In this document: positions 14,237-20,677 of the stretch, in pieces
How positions within the stretch are numbered: position 1 is the stretch's first letter
Layout: every line of letters starts with the position of its first letter
Source of the DNA: Thermoplasmatales archaeon UBA509
GTDB lineage: Archaea; Thermoplasmatota; Thermoplasmata; Thermoplasmatales; Thermoplasmataceae
Length of the DNA: 20,677 bases
Assembly: GCA_002498845.1 (NCBI GenBank)
Contig: DAJC01000040.1
Coordinates: 1 to 20,677 of the forward strand
Direction: 5' to 3'
Translations under genes and position numbers: made by a program
The notes under the pieces: generated by a model
Database searches by the model: none
The model's input: the letters and a program-made list of their open reading frames with translations, nothing else
What the model was told of the DNA's origin: nothing

Positions 14237-15565
14237 TTGGAAGTTGACGGAGATTCAGGATTGAATACTGATCATGATTCTGATGTAATGGACGTTTCCC
14301 CGGAGACGCGCAGCCTCCCTTCAGGAACGATGCCCACAAGAAGCCTTGGGGCTGGAAAACCTGATGAAGGTGAGGCAATTGGCGCAAGAGAACTTCGTAT
14401 TGTTTCAGCTGTGGAAAATTCATTCACGTCACACGGGAAGTACCATATTCATGTCATAAAGAGCAGGGATATCTCCAATGCAAGATCTTTCTATTCAAAG
14501 GTGGCAAGAATCCTGAAGCTGCACGGGTATACAGTTAGGGCTCTGACTCCGGCCGATCTATCTGCACCAGTCCTATCCGGATACAATGAAAAGACCACTG
14601 TTCTTGTGATGGCGGAGGACCTCTTCCGTGGCGGCACTGATGGGGTATCGTCATTTTCGTTTCCATCAATTTTCAGTTCCCCGTCACTTGCTGGCCTCAG
14701 CCACCTGAACGTCATCCTTCTGGTGAGTGACGCATTCTACGAAACAATATCACCGGAAGTGGGCCGGATGATGTCCGAGGCAAACTCAAGTGCTGTTAAT
14801 GCCACAGCCAGGAAACACCATACCAGCAACCTGAACTATGCTGCCCTTGGAATTCTCATGATTTCTGTATCGTTCCTGCTGGGTGCGCTGTCAAATTTTC
14901 TGCCATTCTACATCCTGCCGGCACTGTACTGGGGCGATTTTGTTCTCATCGCAGAAGTGATGATGGTGCTTTTCACTGTCCTCGGCATCGCTTTCATGGC
15001 ACTGTCGCTTGGCAGAGCTGACCAGCCCGGGCAGAAAGGGACAGTCATTGCCCTGATATTCTTCATATTCCTTTTCGGGTTTGCAATTTTTGGAAGCAAT
15101 TCCCTCGCGTTCAAGGAACTTGTGGACAGGAATCATTTCCTGCTGTTCATCCTATCACTGTTGTTCCTGGGCATGTTCATCGCCAAGTTCCCGCTGATGA
15201 TTGCCCCATCGGGTAGCCGTGCAGGGTATGCTCTGTCCATTGCCGGCGGCCTTATACTTAGCGGATTCATACTGTTCAATACCTCACTCATTACCTATTT
15301 TATTCCGGGCGGAGCCGCTCTGGTCTATCATAATATCCTTCAGGCTATACGGACCATAGGAACAGGCATAGGTACAATCCTGCTTTCTTCAGGATTTCCT
15401 GCGTACGGATACATATCACTCAATCCCATACATATAGGCATTCTCAATCCTGTGGAATATATCCCATTTGCCGGTAACATCCTCATATTCGCCGGATATC
15501 TATTTTCATACCGCAGGATCAGACGATCGGTATCACACAAGTCTCAGACGGCATCTCCACGTTGA
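14237..15565 (+). CDS. Unknown protein: soluble N-domain plus seven membrane helices
   Basis: A 442-residue protein. Residues 1-50 are polar and acidic (disordered-looking, many Asp and Ser). Residues about 52-190 look like a cytoplasmic alpha/beta domain: a strand at YHIHVIKSRD (69-78), a helix SKVARILKLHGYTV (87-100), a strand TTVLVMAED (120-128), and LNVILLVSDAFYE (157-169). Seven hydrophobic segments follow at about 200-224, 233-257, 268-288, 299-322, 329-353, 366-388 and 408-425, with a basic tail. The soluble part resembles a strand-helix nucleotide or signal-binding fold only in outline, and no family was recognised. The TTG start is set by the TATA box at 14204-14212; an ATG at 14288 is possible. 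The gene stands alone between trxB and the transferase gene. Confidence 0.7.
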   Translation: MEVDGDSGLNTDHDSDVMDVSPETRSLPSGTMPTRSLGAGKPDEGEAIGARELRIVSAVENSFTSHGKYHIHVIKSRDISNARSFYSKVARILKLHGYTVRALTPADLSAPVLSGYNEKTTVLVMAEDLFRGGTDGVSSFSFPSIFSSPSLAGLSHLNVILLVSDAFYETISPEVGRMMSEANSSAVNATARKHHTSNLNYAALGILMISVSFLLGALSNFLPFYILPALYWGDFVLIAEVMMVLFTVLGIAFMALSLGRADQPGQKGTVIALIFFIFLFGFAIFGSNSLAFKELVDRNHFLLFILSLLFLGMFIAKFPLMIAPSGSRAGYALSIAGGLILSGFILFNTSLITYFIPGGAALVYHNILQAIRTIGTGIGTILLSSGFPAYGYISLNPIHIGILNPVEYIPFAGNILIFAGYLFSYRRIRRSVSHKSQTASPR

Positions 15566-15787
15566 TGCTTCACAATCCTGTTTCCTGGAATGTTTCCACG
15601 CTTTGGATCAGAGCAGCTGACTTCAGCAGTGTGGAAATTCCATAAAATATCCTGCTGCAGCAAATTCCCGATGCAATTACGGAACAGCGACATTATTAAG
15701 GCACATCAGTGAAGTTCCTGTGGACTGTAAACATGCGCAGGAAAGCTGTCAAATTTTGTTTAAATATAAGAATCGCCATGTCATCAT
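15566..15787. other. Intergenic spacer with long interrupted hairpin
   Basis: This 222-base gap holds no convincing ORF. Arms GGAA plus TTTCCAC (15587-15590, 15593-15599) pair with GTGGAAA plus TTCC (15631-15637, 15638-15641) to give an 11-pair stem with a two-base bulge. Inside it a short stem GCTG/CAGC (15617-15628) can form. TGCTGCAGCA (15653-15662) is a perfect ten-base palindrome. Near the right end is the TATA box of the next gene. The structure may be a 3' processing or termination element, or a small RNA. Confidence 0.4.
15759..15768 (+). promoter_or_regulatory. TATA box of gamma-glutamyltransferase gene
   Basis: TTTAAATATA, close to the archaeal consensus, is centred about 25 bases before ATG 15788. 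The message is probably leaderless. Confidence 0.65.
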
Positions 15788-17353
15788 ATGCGCACCAGAC
15801 CAAATGCAATATCTTCAAAGGGCATCGTAGCTTCCTCAAGTCTCCAGGCCTCCATTATTGGCTCCAGGATTCTTGAAAGGGGCGGCAACGTTGTGGATGC
15901 CGCAATCGCTACAAGTGCTGCTCTTGCAGTTACACAGAACAACCTCTGCGGACTTGGCGGGGACATGTTTGCACTTGTCAGGGTCGAGGGGAAGGGAATC
16001 ACCGATGTCAATGGCAGCGGGCCATCAGGATCACGAGCCACAATTGACCTGTATGAAAGCATGGGCATAAAAGATATGCCACAGAGGGGTGAGTATTCTG
16101 CTATCACTGTTCCGGGCCTTGTCCGGGGCTGGGAGGCAATCCACAGTAAATTCGGGTCAATGGAATTCAGGGACCTTATGCTGCCTGCAATAAAACTTGC
16201 AGCTGATGGTTTTCCGGTTACCCATAATTATTCGGCTTCCATTGCGGTTTCATCCCGTCATCTTGCAAAGTACAACTGGAAGGACCTCTTCATGCCGGAT
16301 GGAAGAGTTCCGGAGCCAGGAGAGATGTTCAGGCAGAAGGATCTGGCATCCACACTTGGTGAGATAGCCTCGGACGGGCCGTCAGCGTTCTATGACGGGC
16401 ACCTGCAGGAAAAGATCATTTCCGGGCTGGAAAAACATGAGACCCTCATTGACACGGAGGATTTCATCAAGCACAGAACAACCATAGGAAACCCTCTTTC
16501 AACGGACTTTGCCGGTACAAGGATATATGAAACCTCCCCAAACAGCCAGGGGGCAACAGTGCTTCTGTGGCTCAATATATTGAAGGAGATGCGGGAAGAT
16601 CCAGAGAGGATAAGCATGGAGGACATGGTAAAGTCAGGCCTGATTGCATATGGAGAGAGGGCAAAGTGGATAACAGATCCGGCCTTCAGGGCAATTCCAT
16701 CCGATTTTCTCTCACAATCATTTGCAAGGAGCGTTCTTGAGCGAGGTGCTGACATGCCTTCCGGTAAGGCTGTTTCAGACAGGGGTGACACCACGTACTT
16801 CACCGTTGCTGATGCGGCTGGGAATACCGTCTCAATGATACAGAGCAACTACATGGGATTTGGGTCAGGCATCGTTCCGGACGGAACAGGGTTTGTAATG
16901 CAGAACAGGGGTGCATATTTCACGTTGAACAGGGAACATCACAATGCGCTTGCTCCTGGAAAGCGAACTTTCCACACTCTGTGTGCCTCAATGGGTGAAA
17001 AGGACGGAAGACTCGCCTTCTCACTGGGAACAATGGGGGGAGACATACAGCCACAGATTCACGTTCAGATAATGAAGAGTATTCTGCTGGATCATATGGA
17101 TATGCAGCTTGCCCTTGATACACCGAGGTGGGCTGTTCCATACACTATTTATGAAAATCCCTCCAGCATTATTTATGAACATTCTATGGACCAGGAAAAG
17201 GCCAATGCACTGAAAAGAATCATGGACACCCTCCCTGTAAATGGTCTGTCATCACAGTTTGGGCATGCGCAGGGAATCATGTCTGTGGGAGACGGCGTGA
17301 TTATGGGCGGCGCTGATCCGAGGGGAGATGGTGTGGCAATACCGGTTCTCTGA
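15788..17353 (+). CDS. Gamma-glutamyltransferase-family Ntn hydrolase
   Basis: A self-processing N-terminal nucleophile hydrolase of 521 residues that cleaves gamma-glutamyl or similar amide bonds. The nucleophile is T335 in GDTTYFTV, where autocleavage yields large and small subunits. Further hallmarks are GFGSGIVPDGTGFVMQNRG (357-375) and TMGGDIQPQ (416-423), the last resembling the oxyanion segment of YwrD/acylase-type members and not the PGGS of E. coli GGT. Between MQNRGAYF and GKRTF the segment is short, so the lid loop of bacterial GGTs is absent. The known archaeal homologue of Picrophilus is a hydrolase of this sort. There is no signal peptide, so the enzyme is probably cytoplasmic. 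The gene has its own leaderless promoter, and its 3' end overlaps a small antisense ORF. Confidence 0.93.
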   Translation: MRTRPNAISSKGIVASSSLQASIIGSRILERGGNVVDAAIATSAALAVTQNNLCGLGGDMFALVRVEGKGITDVNGSGPSGSRATIDLYESMGIKDMPQRGEYSAITVPGLVRGWEAIHSKFGSMEFRDLMLPAIKLAADGFPVTHNYSASIAVSSRHLAKYNWKDLFMPDGRVPEPGEMFRQKDLASTLGEIASDGPSAFYDGHLQEKIISGLEKHETLIDTEDFIKHRTTIGNPLSTDFAGTRIYETSPNSQGATVLLWLNILKEMREDPERISMEDMVKSGLIAYGERAKWITDPAFRAIPSDFLSQSFARSVLERGADMPSGKAVSDRGDTTYFTVADAAGNTVSMIQSNYMGFGSGIVPDGTGFVMQNRGAYFTLNREHHNALAPGKRTFHTLCASMGEKDGRLAFSLGTMGGDIQPQIHVQIMKSILLDHMDMQLALDTPRWAVPYTIYENPSSIIYEHSMDQEKANALKRIMDTLPVNGLSSQFGHAQGIMSVGDGVIMGGADPRGDGVAIPVL

Positions 17354-17495
17354 GCGCATTGTCGGTGGACAGGACTTCTTTTTTATGGGGCTTTATTTTC
17401 AGACGGATGGCCGTGCGGATCATGAGGAATATGGCAATCACAGCAATGGCGAATCCCAGTTTCCTCTGACCCTTCTCAACGGGTGCCGGCTGCAT
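17301..17495 (-). CDS. Small single-helix membrane protein downstream of radical SAM gene
   Basis: A 64-residue ORF beginning with ATG 17493-17495, nine bases after the radical SAM stop. A basic stretch (EKGQRK) precedes one helix, LGFAIAVIAIFLMIRTAI (13-30), followed by RLKIKPHKK, so the C-terminus is probably cytoplasmic. It contains no cysteine, so it is not a typical thioether RiPP precursor. Its last 53 bases lie antisense to the end of the transferase gene (stop 17353), and most of its coding part fills the otherwise empty gap. No ribosome site of the GGTG type was seen. The gene may be translationally coupled to the enzyme. No family recognised. Confidence 0.5.
   Translation of the reverse strand: MQPAPVEKGQRKLGFAIAVIAIFLMIRTAIRLKIKPHKKEVLSTDNALREPVLPHHLPSDQRRP
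17379..17384 (+). terminator. T-run after transferase gene, possible archaeal terminator
   Basis: Six T residues lie about 26 bases after the transferase stop, with a second T-rich run CTTTATTTTC just beyond. Archaeal RNA polymerase ends at such runs without a hairpin. The run also falls inside the small antisense ORF, so the assignment is tentative. Confidence 0.3.
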
Positions 17496-17503
17496 TGCGC
17501 AGT

Positions 17504-18643
17504 CTAATGTTGGCGTTCTTCCACCTCCCTCATTTTCATTCCGGGCACATAAAGGCATGCAGGGTCTTCCGCAAATGGGTTTCCGGTATATGCCAGTGCT
17601 CTTGCCCGTGAACCACCGCACATTTCCCTGAATTCGCATCTTCCGCATCTGCCCTGAAGCTTCCCTGAGTTTCTGGGGTCAAGATAGTCCACACCCTCAT
17701 TTATTATGTCCCTCAGGCTTGATCTCCTTATGCTACCAAGCTTTGCGGTAAACAGACCGGATGGATATACATCCCCATTGTATCCGATGAAAAGTGTCCC
17801 TCTGAAATGCCTGGGTGGAGGAGCAGCGCCTGACGATGGCCTGACATGATCCGGCATCCCTATGAGATCAATTGTGGCTTTCCTTAGTTTCTGGTAAAGG
17901 TCCGTGCCAACTGCTTCAGGTTGTATCTCCTGTATCTTCTTGATCACACGGAATACAGGCCCTTCAACTGTCCTGACATTGATCCCGTAATCCCTGAGAT
18001 CGGCAAGCCACCTGTTAACCTGCATATACTCATCCGGAGATACATCTTCGACCTTTATCCCCCTGCCTGTCTTTATAAGGAAGAACACTTCCCACGTGGT
18101 TATTCCAACATCCCTCAGGATGGAAACAAGGTTGGGAAGCTCCATGATATTTCTCTTGATGACCGTTGTGTTGACCTGGGCGTTAATCCCCATCCTCTTA
18201 GCCTCAATGATGAGATTCAGAGTGAGATCAAAGCTCCCGGGAATTCTTCTCAGCCAGTCGTGTGTGCCTTCATCAATTCCATCAAGGCTTAAGGACATTG
18301 ATCGGACTCCGTGGGACCTCAGAAACTCCATGAAGTCGCCGGTAAGGAGGGGAGATCCTGCTGGACTGGCAGAAAATGGGAGGCCGATGCTGCTGGCATG
18401 GGATATTATCTCCCTGATATCTTTCCTGAGAAGAAAGTCACCGCCTGTTATTACCACCTCAGGAGGGCTATCGGACAGCCCCCTGATCTGATCCAGTGTA
18501 TCCTTGAGTTCTGCCGTTGTAAGTTCGTCTGGAAGAGGTTCACTCTGTGATTCGGCCCTGCAGTGCCGGCACGAATACTCGCACGCCTTTGTGGTCTCAA
18601 TGAACACCAGGGATGGAACATATGGGCCTACATTATTTTGCAT
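17504..18643 (-). CDS. Radical SAM/SPASM domain protein, BA_1875-like
   Basis: A 379-residue radical S-adenosylmethionine enzyme. The first iron-sulphur cluster is bound by CEYSCRHC (C21, C25, C28, the CxxxCxxC motif). The SAM-binding TGGDF (66-70) replaces the usual GGEP. SLSLDG (117-122) and QVNTTV (156-161) match later barrel strands. The C-terminal SPASM part carries C333, C336, C342 and C363 in CGRCEFREMCGG...CLY for a further Fe-S cluster. The layout (ETTKACEYSCRHCRAES near the start, VFFLIKTGRG, and CGGSRARALAYTG) is that of the BA_1875 family. AhbC/AhbD/NirJ haem-pathway enzymes are relatives, so a haem or peptide-modifying role is possible but unproved. A leaderless start at ATG 18643 follows CTTAATAC. 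A small membrane gene follows it. Confidence 0.9.
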   Translation of the reverse strand: MQNNVGPYVPSLVFIETTKACEYSCRHCRAESQSEPLPDELTTAELKDTLDQIRGLSDSPPEVVITGGDFLLRKDIREIISHASSIGLPFSASPAGSPLLTGDFMEFLRSHGVRSMSLSLDGIDEGTHDWLRRIPGSFDLTLNLIIEAKRMGINAQVNTTVIKRNIMELPNLVSILRDVGITTWEVFFLIKTGRGIKVEDVSPDEYMQVNRWLADLRDYGINVRTVEGPVFRVIKKIQEIQPEAVGTDLYQKLRKATIDLIGMPDHVRPSSGAAPPPRHFRGTLFIGYNGDVYPSGLFTAKLGSIRRSSLRDIINEGVDYLDPRNSGKLQGRCGRCEFREMCGGSRARALAYTGNPFAEDPACLYVPGMKMREVEERQH

Positions 18644-18666
18644 TATCTAAAATTGAAGGAACAAAC

Positions 18667-18674
18667 GTATTAAG
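18667..18674 (-). promoter_or_regulatory. TATA box of radical SAM gene
   Basis: The minus strand reads CTTAATAC, centred about 26 bases before ATG 18643. A second CTTAATATG-like element lies near 18690-18697. Confidence 0.5.
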
Positions 18675-18728
18675 CTCTTGATCCTAACATATTAAGCTAA
18701 CCATGAGGTAACCGTCAATTTATCCTGA

Positions 18729-19045
18729 GATGGCTGTAAACTTTTCAGATTCCAGGATGATGCAGAAGCAATCGGTCCTGTTCCATATATTCCTCCCTTC
18801 TGTGATGGACTGTCAAAACTCAGCGGAAAGGTTGAAATGTGTTGTGATATACCCACTGGATGGGTATAGACTGCGAATCCCTTGGAACCATGATCGTGTA
18901 CCTGAAGGAAGGCGGGACTGTTGAAATTGACCATGAGAAAACAGTTGAGGCTTGCAAACTGGCCATGGAACAGGGGAAAAGCATGGACGAGGTAATCAGG
19001 GAAACCCTTTATCCTGGCATAAAACTGATGAGATTGAGGTTCTGA
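18729..19045 (+). pseudogene. Small two-frame coding region, possibly one broken gene
   Basis: Two protein-like stretches meet here. Frame one (18729-18869) has no early start and includes PYIPPFCDGLSKLSG and EMCCDIPTGWV before a TAG. Frame two, ATG 18860 to TGA 19045, encodes 61 residues including MIVYLKEGGTVEIDHEK and VIRETLYPG, with codon use like its neighbours. Shifting one base near 18858 would join them as CDIPT/GMGIDCESLG. It may be a frameshifted ancestral gene, or an intact small gene from ATG 18860 or 18890 (a GGTATAG element at 18863-18869 suits 18890). No family was recognised. The intact reading of 18860-19045 is moderately likely on its own. Confidence 0.4.
18860..19045 (+). 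CDS. Small hypothetical protein, 61 residues
   Basis: The intact ORF of the region above. It has two short strands (TMIVYLKEGGTVEID) and a helix-rich half (KTVEACKLAMEQGKSMDEVIRETLY) followed by a basic end (KLMRLRF). It contains no membrane segment and two cysteines. A GGTATAG element at 18863-18869 would suit a leaderless start at ATG 18890 (51 residues). The GT2-like gene starts 59 bases after its stop. Role unknown. Confidence 0.45.
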   Translation: MGIDCESLGTMIVYLKEGGTVEIDHEKTVEACKLAMEQGKSMDEVIRETLYPGIKLMRLRF

Positions 19046-19075
19046 CAGGAATTCAATCTGCCGGTTTCAGTCATG

Positions 19076-19084
19076 ATTATATCA
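19076..19084 (+). promoter_or_regulatory. TATA box of GT2-like gene
   Basis: ATTATATCA is centred about 25 bases before ATG 19105 and decides the start of the following gene, making the earlier part of its open frame (from 18952) very likely untranslated. Confidence 0.6.
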
Positions 19085-19104
19085 TAATTCTGCTTTATCC
19101 ATGT

Positions 19105-20091
19105 ATGGATGATGCCGTGCAGACACTGCTTCAGAAAAGAAACAGCAGGGAAGGCACTCAGGAGGCATTCTCCGGCATCAGTTTCATAACAACTGCAATG
19201 GAAGTCACAAATCGAACCGTGAAGTCTGTTGAGAGCATAAATTTCATAGGAGATGAGCTCGGACGTGATTATGAGATTGTAATGGCATGTCCGCACCAGC
19301 GTGGTGTTTCAGATACAATTCTAAGATCAATGAGGAAGACATTCCACAACCTGATGGTAATAAGGATTGATGGTGAATCATATGGAAAAGGAAAAGATAC
19401 TGCCTTCAGATCAAGCACAGGGAAATTCATTGTTCCATTCCACAGCAACCTTGTTTACCCGGTGGAGTACGCAGACATACTTCACTCATTTCTTGAATTC
19501 AGCCTGAAGCGGCTTTACTTCTCGGAGCTCTCGCTGGTTCACAGGGATCTTATCAATGAAGTGGGAGGGTGGCGCCACCTCTCCAACGGGGAAGATGTTG
19601 ACCTCTTCTCAAGGTTGGCAGTGAATTTTGGCATTCTGGCCTGCCCTACAAACCTGATGTGGAAGGACAACATCACCATAAAGGAGATTCTTGGCATGAG
19701 ATACCCTTCGCCTTCCTCAAGAGGCCAGAATCTGGCTATGATCAGGGACCTCATCATTGCGTGCAATCTTTCCCTGCGCGAGATCCTCGATCTGTCTCGA
19801 ATCAGAAGGAGTCTGGAAGGCACAAAGGGCAGCTTTCTTATGTTTGCTGCTTATATGGCTTCCAGGCTCTCCAGCATAAAACCGGTGGCATACAACCGCA
19901 ATAATCTTGTTGTGGTAATGGAATCCGTCCTGGAATCACTCATCCTCAGGGAATATCTCAAGATTCCTGAGATGGAAGATCGCGTTTTCCTGCAGATAGA
20001 CCGAACGCACATCGAGTTCCTTACTGAGCATAGCAAGATGTTTCGGGAAATGAAGGCATCCCTTGACTATTTTTTGAGGGACCAGATATGA
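19105..20091 (+). CDS. GT2-like glycosyltransferase-fold protein without DxD
   Basis: A 328-residue protein resembling family 2 glycosyltransferases. A strand at ISFITTAME (25-33) begins a GT-A-type fold, the helix after it carries NRTVKSVES, then YEIVMACP (56-63) and GKGKDTAFRSSTGKFIVPF (94-112), which corresponds to the R/K-G-x-x-A-F-x-x-S-x-G-x-x-I segment. Where the metal-binding DxD normally sits, the sequence reads PFHSNLVYP. NGEDVDLFSRLA (161-172) matches the acceptor-side ED motif. The 130 C-terminal residues look helical and are of unknown role. Start ATG 19105 is set by the TATA box; the ORF opens at 18952 but would overlap the small gene before it. It may be a non-catalytic or metal-independent relative. 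No helix or signal is apparent. Confidence 0.65.
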   Translation: MDDAVQTLLQKRNSREGTQEAFSGISFITTAMEVTNRTVKSVESINFIGDELGRDYEIVMACPHQRGVSDTILRSMRKTFHNLMVIRIDGESYGKGKDTAFRSSTGKFIVPFHSNLVYPVEYADILHSFLEFSLKRLYFSELSLVHRDLINEVGGWRHLSNGEDVDLFSRLAVNFGILACPTNLMWKDNITIKEILGMRYPSPSSRGQNLAMIRDLIIACNLSLREILDLSRIRRSLEGTKGSFLMFAAYMASRLSSIKPVAYNRNNLVVVMESVLESLILREYLKIPEMEDRVFLQIDRTHIEFLTEHSKMFREMKASLDYFLRDQI

Positions 20092-20417
20092 GTAATTTCA
20101 CTCCATGCAGACACAGGGGCGTTCAGAGGTAAAACTTTTTCCCATGGATAGGCAGAGTTATGTATCTTGGCGATTTTATAACCTCCAATCCTTCAGATCG
20201 GAAGGTTAGCCATAGATTTCAGACGAGTATTACGCTTCAAACCCTTTGTGACAGGATCAGGAGTGGGAATTTCGTGCAATTATTAAATTTGACAGTTGCC
20301 TGATTTTTCTCATCACAATGTGCATATCACGTTCAGTTCACAGTTCTGAAATTTGCCATGAATTTTCAATCATGCTGGAAAATGCAACAATAAGCTCTCA
20401 CACGAGAGCAACTTCTG
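20092..20417. other. Non-coding stretch with hairpin near right end
   Basis: 326 bases hold no convincing gene. A 47-codon frame (20160-20303, MYLGDFITS...) exists but lacks a promoter and family match. CCTTC/GAAGG at about 20193-20208 can form a five-pair hairpin. A stronger hairpin at 20394-20409 is described separately. Confidence 0.4.
20394..20409 (-). terminator. Hairpin after small minus-strand gene
   Basis: GCTCTC (20394-20399), ACAC loop, GAGAGC (20404-20409) form a perfect six-pair hairpin. On the minus strand it lies eight bases beyond the TAA of the 47-residue gene and is followed by T-rich TTATTGTTG, fitting a terminator. Confidence 0.5.
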
Positions 20418-20561
20418 TTACTTGCTGACCATTCCATAAAAAAATATGAACAGGCCAACCACCACAGGGATGAGGAAGTTCAGACGATGATCGCGATACT
20501 GAAAAAGAATTGCACCAATAGCTGCCAGGACAATCCCCCCTACCATGAAACGGATTTTCAT
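20418..20561 (-). CDS. Small two-helix membrane protein, 47 residues
   Basis: The ATG at 20559-20561 opens a frame ending in TAA at 20418-20420. Two hydrophobic segments, FMVGGIVLAAIGAILFQY (5-22) and NFLIPVVVGLFIFFYGMV (28-45), are joined by RDHR, giving a hairpin membrane protein with a basic N-terminus. An AGGATG element about ten bases before the start may act as a ribosome site. A hairpin with a T-rich tail follows the stop. Too short for automatic ORF calling, but the paired helices, start signal and terminator together support it. Family unknown; such short hairpin proteins are common in archaea. Confidence 0.55.
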   Translation of the reverse strand: MKIRFMVGGIVLAAIGAILFQYRDHRLNFLIPVVVGLFIFFYGMVSK

Positions 20562-20652
20562 AATTCTACATCCTAGAGTTTTCCTGCTGGTAGCGAATTA
20601 ATCTTATGATTCACTAATTCAGCAGTTTATTCGTAAGATGAGAATGGTTGGA

Positions 20653-20662
20653 ATTTAAATAG
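20653..20662 (+). promoter_or_regulatory. TATA box for a gene beyond the window
   Basis: ATTTAAATAG matches the leaderless-promoter pattern seen elsewhere here. Its predicted transcript start is about 20683, just past the right edge, so a plus-strand gene probably begins there. Confidence 0.5.
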
Positions 20663-20677
20663 TTTTTGTCTGCAGAG

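Noticed and set aside
18730..18924. Plus-strand ORF of 64 residues
   Set aside because: It is overlapped by two more protein-like frames and has no promoter at the right spacing.
18952..19104. N-terminal extension of the GT2-like ORF
   Set aside because: It overlaps a better-supported small ORF and lies before the TATA box at 19076-19084; residues are His/Gly-rich and unlike the family.
20160..20303. 47-codon plus-strand ORF
   Set aside because: No TATA box, ribosome site or recognisable feature; likely chance.
1..20677. tRNA, rRNA, CRISPR or insertion sequence
   Set aside because: No tRNA-like T-arm, no regularly spaced repeats and no transposase motif were seen on either strand, though no search tool was used.

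Overview
The window looks like a chromosomal segment of a heterotrophic, probably acidophilic archaeon of the Thermoplasmatales type (Thermoplasma, Ferroplasma, Picrophilus or Cuniculiplasma relatives). That placement is inference. It rests on TATA-like boxes about 25 bases before many start codons (leaderless transcripts), GGTG-type ribosome sites at some internal starts, frequent GTG and TTG starts, a thioredoxin with an archaeal-style N-terminal extension, and a thioredoxin reductase whose NADPH site is altered as in Thermoplasma. No rRNA, tRNA, CRISPR array, insertion sequence or phage gene was seen.

Layout. 1-5183 is a transport block: a 5'-intact but left-truncated MFS transporter (minus), a divergent sugar-porter-like MFS transporter, an APC amino-acid/polyamine permease preceded by a possible 35-residue leader peptide, and a third MFS transporter. 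5190-8709 (minus) holds an ABC-2 exporter (permease with a large, sequon-rich outside loop, and its ATPase), a zinc-ribbon membrane protein and a seven-helix membrane protein. 8763-12178 is a divergent redox/lipid-type locus: an SCP2-domain protein and an iron-type alcohol dehydrogenase on minus, and a GlpA-like flavoprotein without its C-terminal Fe-S domain plus a CoxG/SRPBCC protein on plus. 12212-14160 is a thiol-redox locus: a cysteine-bearing winged-helix regulator divergent from thioredoxin and thioredoxin reductase, with a strong inverted repeat between them. 14237-17353 has an unknown seven-helix protein and a cytoplasmic gamma-glutamyltransferase-family enzyme. 17301-18643 (minus) is a radical SAM/SPASM enzyme followed by a 64-residue single-helix protein that overlaps the transferase 3' end antisense. 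18729-20677 has a small possibly frameshifted gene, a GT2-like protein lacking a DxD motif, a mostly empty stretch, a 47-residue two-helix protein with its own hairpin, and a TATA box pointing out of the window.

Working together. The transporters suggest scavenging of peptides, amino acids and sugars. The regulator, thioredoxin and reductase form a coherent thiol-redox unit. The SCP2, alcohol dehydrogenase, GlpA-like and CoxG-like set shares one divergent promoter region and pairs two oxidoreductases with two hydrophobic-ligand-binding folds. It is the best candidate here for an undescribed pathway, though its substrate cannot be read from sequence. All domain calls are by eye from translations, with no database search.
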